In this document: positions 57,200 through 64,000 of the stretch, piece by piece
Numbering within the stretch: the stretch's first letter is position 1
How the letters are laid out: every line of letters starts with the position of its first letter
From: Ophioderma brevispina
Taxonomy: Eukaryota > Echinodermata > Ophiuroidea > Amphilepidida > Ophiodermatidae
Reading direction: 5' to 3'
DNA length: 64,000 nt
Assembly: GCA_023653785.1 (NCBI GenBank)
Contig: JAMKCH010035822.1
Coordinates: forward strand, 62,001 to 126,000
Notes under the pieces: model-generated
Database searches by the model: none
Told to the model about the DNA's origin: nothing
What the model saw: the letters and a program-made list of their open reading frames with translations, nothing else
Translations under genes and position numbers: made by a program

Positions 57200-60100
57200 T
57201 CATGTGAGCAATAAACAAAAAAAACAAATTAAGCACACGATCAAAAACTCTTCGGAAATAGATCGAAATTTTAGAGCTTTCTTAAAAGTACAATGGACTT
57301 GGAGTGGCGAAAAGAGATAGGCCAAAGGGTTTCCACTGGCTAGGGGCAGCATGCTGAAGCCCTGTCCACCCAATGACCTTTTTGCTGCGGGAAGGGGAAG
57401 CAGTGAGGAGCGTCTTGTCATCTGCAGAACGGCACTCATGGCATGCCAGAATATACAAAGAGGGAGGTATTCGGAAAGTAACATGGAATTGCGGAAATGC
57501 CCTTGTAAGTAAGAATCATAAGCTAAGGACAACGCGCTTACTAAGTGGTAGACCAAGGGAGCTCTGTAAGGAGTGGTGTGGCTGGTGTCCTTCTAACAGA
57601 TCTGAACACCAGCCTGGCCCCTCTTTTCTGCAAAATCTGAAGTTACTCCGATCTCTGGCGACATTCCATACAAAAGTGACTTGGCATAGTCAATGCGAGC
57701 TAAGGGCCATCTCCGTTAGAGTGTCAAGTTTGGTCTCCAAAATGACGCAAATCGGAAATTATCCAACATTAGGAATTCCTTTGAAATCGCTGTTGAAAAA
57801 TCGTAAACTTTAATATTCTCAGAAAACGGAACATGGCATGGGTGTGATCTAAAAATATATCGTTCCCCACTCATCCTCACATTTTTTTTTTTAGTATATG
57901 CCGAACGTTAGCACTTATGTAACGTATCTGTCGTAAGTATCGGTCGGGCCTTTTTCTTAGTTGTGCTGTTCTTGATGATGATGATGGAAAGTATGGTGTG
58001 GTATTCGACTAAGTATCACGACGTATTGCAAGAGGACAGTAGCAGGAGGGCGGGTGGAGGTAAAGTATCTGTCGCGGTATGACCGTAACAAGAGGATTTC
58101 TTCACTTACTAGGGTGAAACATTATTACGTTTGAACCAGGATTTTATGCAAAACAGTAATATATAACATTGACATCTTCTCGATTACACATTGGCACATA
58201 GGTATTCAGTTATTTTTAGAAATTTTGTATCCATTCGAATTACTGTAACGTATCTGTCTGCAATACTGGCGACATGCTCTCAGAGAACTCTTGCGAAACT
58301 TATAATTCAATATATCATGTTTTTTTTTAAACTTGAAACAATTAGTGATAATAGAGTGATTTAAAAATGCAATGCAATCTGTGAGATGCGCTTGTTTAAC
58401 GAGCAATACAAATTTTTTAAAGAACGGATTTGGGCTGGCGACCGTGGCGAAAAACAAGAATATGCCTCTTGGCCTTATTACTTGATACTCCTCATCGGTT
58501 ACAACATCTAGTCCGGATCATTTTGAAAACCTACTCCTAAGTATAATTTTATTCATAAAACATCATTCTTAAAGGCCAAAAACAAAGCTTTAAACTGTGC
58601 CTGACTGTGGCGACACTACATATTGAAAAAGACTTTTTGAAACACTTTATCGGAGAATGACCCTAAAATCAGTGAACGGCCCGAGATGATGAGACCAACT
58701 CTCAAATGTGTATAAAGCGCGGATCCGGTTGAAATACTGCGAAGGTGTGGAAGTTAACCAGATAATGATGAACCTTTACATGTTCAGTCATAGACTTGTC
58801 TGATTCAAACACGACACCAAGAGTTTCTAATTGCCGAGGACTGGGGAAACATCCAATGTTCCCGCACCTGAGATAATATCTTGAGGCGTACTTGTGTAAT
58901 AGGATGAAAATGCGATGAAAACATTCGTCTTTTCATCATTCAATTTGAGTTTGTTACAGGCGAATCCACTCACTGATTTCAGCAATACAAAGAGAGAAAG
59001 TAGAGAGAGTCTTTTGACAGAATGGATTTGGCATCTCATCAATCTTAGGATCAATGTCAAATAGAGCTGCACATCACCAGCATACAGTGGTAGCAATATT
59101 GTGCTTCGGATGATTGATGCGATACAGTATGTGTACATTATGAAAAAGAGTGGCCCGACCACCAGAACCCTGGGGAAGACCGAAAGGGAGATGATGCTTG
59201 TTTGAAATTTGCATCATCCCAATGGGACGCCACGAAATGGAGCGGTTCTTGCAGGTAAGACCGAATCCATGTAAGGCAGTACCTGAATTTTGAAAGTATC
59301 ACGCAGCCTACCCCAAAGAATGGCATGATCAACAGTAATCCAAAGCTTTTTTTGGGCAGAAAAGATCTAGCAGCACAATAGCAACTGCCTATGTTGTGAA
59401 TGGCATTGAGGATATCGGTCATGACACGCAGAAGTGCCGATTCAGTGGTGTAGTTCTTGTAAGTGAATGGAAATTCGATTTAAGTCATTGAGACAAGATG
59501 ATCCGTTATCTGGGCATCACTATTTTCTCCATGAACGTAGACACGCAGCTAATATTGGACACAGGGCGAGAGTTTTGAGCACCTCTTTGCTAGGGAAGGC
59601 TTTTTGAGAATGGGTGTCTCGGCAGCTTCCCGGAGCTTAGTGGGAAATCACCAGTGCGGATAGACTTGTTAAGATCGGTTAATGGCTCAGACAGAGTTTG
59701 AAACATTATCCTTAAGTAACACAATGGAATGTGTCTACGGGCACATGATTTTGTGGAGTGACATAATCACCTTGGTACCTCTTCAACAGTGACTGGATTA
59801 TTATACTCAGTTTGGAACGAGTTATCATAAAGTATTGTCCCGCTTGGAATCATTCATCGAGGTTGTACATGTATAACTATCAAGGTCCAGTCGATTTTGT
59901 ATACTATGTCGCTGAAAAACCTGGCAAATGAGCGACTTAGTTCAGGAGAGCTGATTTATAGTTAGAAAGTTGTTTAGGTTTGGGGTTTCAGAAGCTTATT
60001 CAGCGTAGCAAACATGTTTGTTGTTAGATTTTCTAATTGTTATCTGTAATAAACCTCCTAAGCATGATGAATGAGTTTACCAGTCACTGTTGATTGTACA

Positions 60101-60860
60101 TTGTATCCAGATCGACACTATTTTCTAGTTTTTACCCATTTTCTCTCTAAACGTCTAAGTTCAACCCCGGGGGTCTGGCATAATCAATATCTTTTATTAT
60201 AACCAGGTGTGATCGTGGTCTAATAATGAGGTGAAACGCTGTTGAGGAGGTGCATCGGAATCGAGTACACTAATTTAAAGAATCCTCAAATTTACCAAGC
60301 CCTCATTCAAATCGAGCCATCACGAGGGTCAAGACTGCCAATCATGGATGTGAAATTTGAAATGTCAGTTGAGAAAGAGGGTCCTTGTCCAATAGTTCTT
60401 TATATTTCTGATGGTGCACATAGTTCTCATGAGTGGTAATTTCTGGCTGCTATGATGTACATTACATCAACGTGATCAGAGCCTAGACCAGGCAAGAGGC
60501 CCCACCCCGCAACTATCCATCTTCAAGACGAGCTAGATCAGGTCCAGAGTGTGACATCTTTATGGGTAGGGCCATGGATATGGATGAAAAACCATTAGCA
60601 GCCAGAACTCCAAAAAATGAATAGCTCCGGTTGGTTTAGCGGGAGGTCGAAATTTGCACGTTGAAATCACCCAGCAGTATCGTTTAGCGGGAACAAGGGC
60701 AATCTCATTAAGGAAAAAGTATCAAAACTCATTCCAGAAATTGACTTATTTCAGACCATTTTCCCGGGAAGGGTGGACGATACACAGGGATGCTTCAATG
60801 TGGTGGTTCGCGCAAGCCAGACGTTAAAAAAAGAAAAGAAACTAAAGCTGCAGGTGTTGT
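57200..60860 (-). pseudogene. CR1/L2-like LINE, near full-length but broken
   Basis: Read 3' to 5' on the minus strand: an endonuclease strand 'ILLGDFNV' at about 60,650-60,685; polymerase entry 'KPLLKKPSL'-like words near 59,590-59,620; 'TESALLRVMTDILNAIHNI' at 59,390-59,450. 'GPLFFIMYTY' follows at 59,125-59,155, the YADD region read as 'YAGDVQLYL' (59,060-59,090), and 'ACNKLKLNDEKTNVFIAF' at 58,910-58,960. After a ~900-bp interruption comes 'ARIDYAKSLLYGM' (57,650-57,695), then the C-terminal 'GQGFSMLPLASGNPL..LFSPLQVHCTFKKALK' (57,265-57,365). Stops and frameshifts occur throughout. YAGD in place of YADD would be inactive. Confidence 0.8.
57830..58650. other. Interruption inside the LINE
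   Basis: Roughly 60 residues would be expected between the 'LGVVF' segment and the 'RIDYAKSLLYG' segment of the polymerase, but about 1 kb separates them. The extra DNA contains repeated GTAACGTATCTGTC words (57,918 and 58,246) and no recognisable protein. It is probably a later insertion. Confidence 0.45.
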
Positions 60861-62655
60861 TTAAAAAATGTCAACAGTAGGCGAGTTGACCACTTCCCCT
60901 GGTGGTTTCCTGCGTATGAGGCAGCAGCAGCTAACGTCGTGTGTAAACGTTGGTGCAACTCATGGTTGATGGTTGGGGGTTTGGGAGATATCTGTATCCA
61001 CCGGGCGGAACGAAGGTAGGGCACTATGAGAATTTGATCTGCAGCGTATTGTGATGAAGAACCACATAGGCAGGGGCTGGCGAAGGCCGCAGCCCCATCG
61101 GTTTGCATATTGCTATTGAAGCGAACGACTCCTGTGCGAATCCGGGTTTTAGGTGACCTTCCTGTAGTGGGGAGATTGATGCAGGTTTGGTAGTCTGTCC
61201 TTAGGTGTAATAGGAGAGTTGATCTGCGTCTTGGAATGTCTAAGCAGGCGTATTCAAGGTCTGTAAGATGGTGAATGGGGAACTGGAGAGTTTCGCAGCG
61301 TGCCGGCAGAAAGGTCGGCGAGAGCGCAGTCTCTGTTAACGAGTTGGTTGTGTTGTGATGATTCATTTGACAGTTGTTATGCAGCAGGTTGATGGTGTCC
61401 AGCTGGGCCTTATTCACTAGTTTGGGCGAGTGGTGCTCCCTCCGAAGTGCAGCAGGTGCAAGTGCCTGAAAGCACCAGTTGGTAGAAATTCAGATGGACT
61501 AGGACGGAGGCAGCCAGCTGTGGTTCTCAAGGTCTCGATGAGTACCGTGTCCAGCTTCTTGTGTTGAGAGCTGTTGAACCATGCTGGGGACGGCATTATT
61601 CAGCGTGCTGTAGAACAGAGACAAAGTGGCAGTGCAGTGGGTAGGGTCGTTGGCTGGCACCCCATGAATATCCAGCAAGTCTGCACAGGAGGTTATTCAT
61701 CAAAGATACCTTGGCGCATACGGACGCGAGGTGGTGCCGGTAAGTAGCTGCCGGTCCAAGATCATCCCACCCCCCCCCCCCCCCCCCCTCTCAGTAGGTT
61801 GGTGTTAGGATTGTATGGCAGAGGCGCTCCATTGAGGTTGATGTGAAGCTGGCGATGAGCCTCTTGGTGTTGAGTGGAAAGGCAGTAGCGGTGGGTCTTG
61901 GCTTCGCTCACGATTCAGTCTCAGGTTCTTGAGATATGAGCAAGTAGGGCCAGGTCTGTGTAAGTGTGCTTTCTATTCTGTCCAATTGCTGTCCGAGTGG
62001 AGGAGGGCAAAGATCGTCGGCATAGCCACATTGTCTAGATGTTTTATTGTATATCGGCTGTACAAGATGAACAGGCATAGGAGCCAATACAGATCCTTGT
62101 GGTACACCAGCGTTCCTCAGACGACGCGGACGACTACTCTGCCATCATGGTATGAGAATAAAGCTACGGTTTGCAAGCATGTTAAATATGAATTGTTACA
62201 AAGTGGACGATCCGGATGGTCCTGAGAAGCTTGAGTGGACCCTGGTCCACACCGGGGTGTCATATTTTTTGCTGCAGTTAGTAAGGTCAAGGCCCTGGTG
62301 CACACACGGTGTGTATATGCTGTAGTAAGGTCACCAGATGACGCCTGCCTACGGCGCTTTTCAAGCTGTCCTCAATATCATTTGGGGAGTTTTACAATCA
62401 GGTGGACAGTGCTCCGGCAACGGTGAAATCCTGCATGTTCGTCAGGCAGATTGGGTTCGACGACGGCTCCAGCCGGGCCAGGATCATCCTCTCAAGGAGT
62501 TTGATGGAGGCCAACAGTAGTGATATGGCGGTGGTAGTTTCTTAGGGTTGTCGAACAGGCCTTGTTTTGGTTTGGGGAGTGCGATGATCGAGCTCTCCTC
62601 CAGATATTGGGGTAAGGACTGTTGTAAGGCAACCGTGTAGTCCAGGCAGGGCCGC
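60842..62655 (-). pseudogene. LINE of a second family, 3' half
   Basis: The minus strand shows 'SSIIALPKPKQGLF' (about 62,550-62,600), 'GVPQGSVLAP' (about 62,080-62,110) and a 'YADD' at about 62,015-62,026. A long open frame (60,842-61,417) ends in the Cys/His tail 'CLCGSSSQYAADQIL' (61,025-61,070), typical of LINE clades with a C-terminal CCHC-like finger. The middle is broken by stops and a 19-base C run at 61,770-61,788. It abuts the CR1/L2-like element on one side and a third LINE on the other. Confidence 0.8.
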
Positions 62656-64000
62656 ATGATCAGGAACCTGTTAGTTGATTCCAGTCAGCAACTGTTTGTA
62701 CAAAAGAACGAGTTTCTGAGATATCAGTATTGTGTGTATTCTTTGAAAACTTACTTACTAATTGCTGCTCCGAGTCCTCTTATCAGTAGACTGGGATTAG
62801 ATATGTGTCCCGTCAATACCGACGATCAACCCATTGTAATTTTGATCATCATGATACAAGACCTGTCCTTCTTCCTATTGTTCAAGGGTGGCCCACTTCA
62901 ATTCTGTCATCATCCCTGTGACACTGCTAGAACCGACTGAAGTCACAACAGCAAAATCTAGCTGCCCTCCTATGAACATTTCAATGCTTTGCTTGTGAGC
63001 TTGTGTGCTGATTTAGGGTCCCAGACCACATGGGCCTATTCAAGGCTTGGTTGAACCAGCATAGTTATATGTACAGACTTTCACCTCCATCGGACAATGC
63101 CCCCCCCCAAATATTTCTAGTAGAAAGCCAAGGACATTGTTGGCTTTTATAACAATGTTGTGATATGGACCTTCCAGGTCATCTTGCTGTCGATTTAGAC
63201 CCCAAGATATGGACTGGAAATTAACCTGTTGAAGATCTTTACAACCAGCAATGAGCCATGGATCATTCGTATCTAGCTTTGATAAGAGCCGTTTATGGGG
63301 CCTTTATCAAAAGCCTTGGGAGAGAAATCTAGTATGGCAAGGTGGGTAGTTTAAACCATGTTCCAGATCGATATACAGGATCATGAGCTGTTTGGAGAAG
63401 GTAGACGGTAGATCTTTTGGCTCTGAAGCCGTGCTGGTTATCGACGAGAACATGAGATTTTCCCAGAGGTTTCATAATGTGGGAATGAATGATGTGCTGG
63501 AGAATCTTACAAATGACATGGTTAAGGAGGAGGGTCTTGTAATTCTTCCGGTGTACTTTATCCCCCTTCTGAATAGCCCTGATGTTTGCTTCCTGCATTG
63601 GACTTGGCAAAGTACCCTGATCCACAGAACATTGAAATAAGTCTGTTAAGACTGGTGCAAGTTCTCGAGAGATCTTTAAAAAAAAAGGTGGTATTTCGTT
63701 CAGGGCCCGTGTGCTTGCTCGGAGCCAAGTTATTTACAGCTTGAGTACTCCGTTCCGATTCAATTGCATCTAGAGATATCATCAAAAGTGCTGGCTCCAA
63801 GGGATGGAATATCTTCCCTTCTCTTCCATTGTGAAAAAACACTAGCAAAAACTGGTCGCTCAGTGCCTCGCCTTCTCATTTAGACTCACTGATGGAGCTT
63901 AGTATCAACTTGAGGGCTGATGCCCCAACCTCCTCACTCCTAATCTTCTTGATTAAAGACCAAAATGCTTGTGGATTGTAATTGATGTTAGATGTAAGGT
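62656..64000 (-). pseudogene. LINE of a third family, runs off the window
   Basis: The minus strand gives 'NIRAIQKGDKVHRKNYKTLLLNHVICKILQHIIHSHIMKPL' and 'NQHGFRAKRSTVYLLQTAHD' (63,390-63,590), the fingers/palm entry of a CR1/Rex-like polymerase. C-terminal words follow: 'QPSLEYAHVVWDP' (63,025-63,060) and 'FFVQTVADWNQLTGS' (62,660-62,705), the usual '.SFF.RTI.DWN.L' ending. The polymerase core between them is degraded, and the 5' part lies beyond the window. Confidence 0.85.

Overview
The window looks like repeat-rich nuclear DNA of an invertebrate animal. It has no operons or ribosome-binding sites. It does have GT-AG splice signals, several families of LINE remnants, palindromic MITE-like elements, a Ty3/gypsy-type LTR retrotransposon and a degenerate NLR immune-receptor gene (NACHT plus leucine-rich repeats). 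Large NLR families and this mix of transposons suit a marine deuterostome such as an echinoderm. That placement is inference; no marker gene fixes the species. Paralogous copies inside the window differ by many one-base indels, and there are homopolymers up to about 19 bases, so many frameshifts may be sequencing or assembly errors rather than biology.

Layout. 1-7,460: nested inverted-repeat elements and segmental repeats, with a LINE fragment near 4.6-4.9 kb. 7,463-25,491: one insertion of about 18 kb, a Metaviridae-type element with very long LTRs (about 4.2 kb each), a primer-binding site, gag with capsid and zinc knuckles, aspartic protease, reverse transcriptase, RNase H and integrase, a C-terminal minisatellite and a polypurine tract. 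The apparent 5-bp target site can be recognised, and the unoccupied paralogous site lies in the same window near 28,465. 25,492-33,050: second copies of the 0.8-7.5 kb repeats, split by a minus-strand LINE. 33-35.6 kb: short tandem and palindromic repeats. 35.6-37.6 kb: a minus-strand CR1/jockey-like LINE 3' half.

37.75-49.6 kb (minus strand): the NLR locus. A large 3' exon carries a broken NACHT domain (Walker A, Walker B, a sensor-1-like TTRP), the helical/winged-helix part and at least 14 tandem copies of a leucine-rich repeat pair. Upstream are two candidate exons with GT-AG borders and matching phase 1-1 symmetry. One encodes an unusual Q-x4-G-N/D heptad array that resembles amyloid/RHIM-type signalling motifs. 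The introns hold MITE-like palindromes, a 450-600 bp tandem duplication, a LINE fragment and two tRNA-like SINE copies.

49.6-57.2 kb: mostly unassigned, with three weak candidate host exons and a 115-bp palindrome. 57.2-64 kb: three adjacent minus-strand LINE remnants of different families. I found no convincing intact single-copy host gene, rRNA, canonical tRNA gene or CRISPR array.
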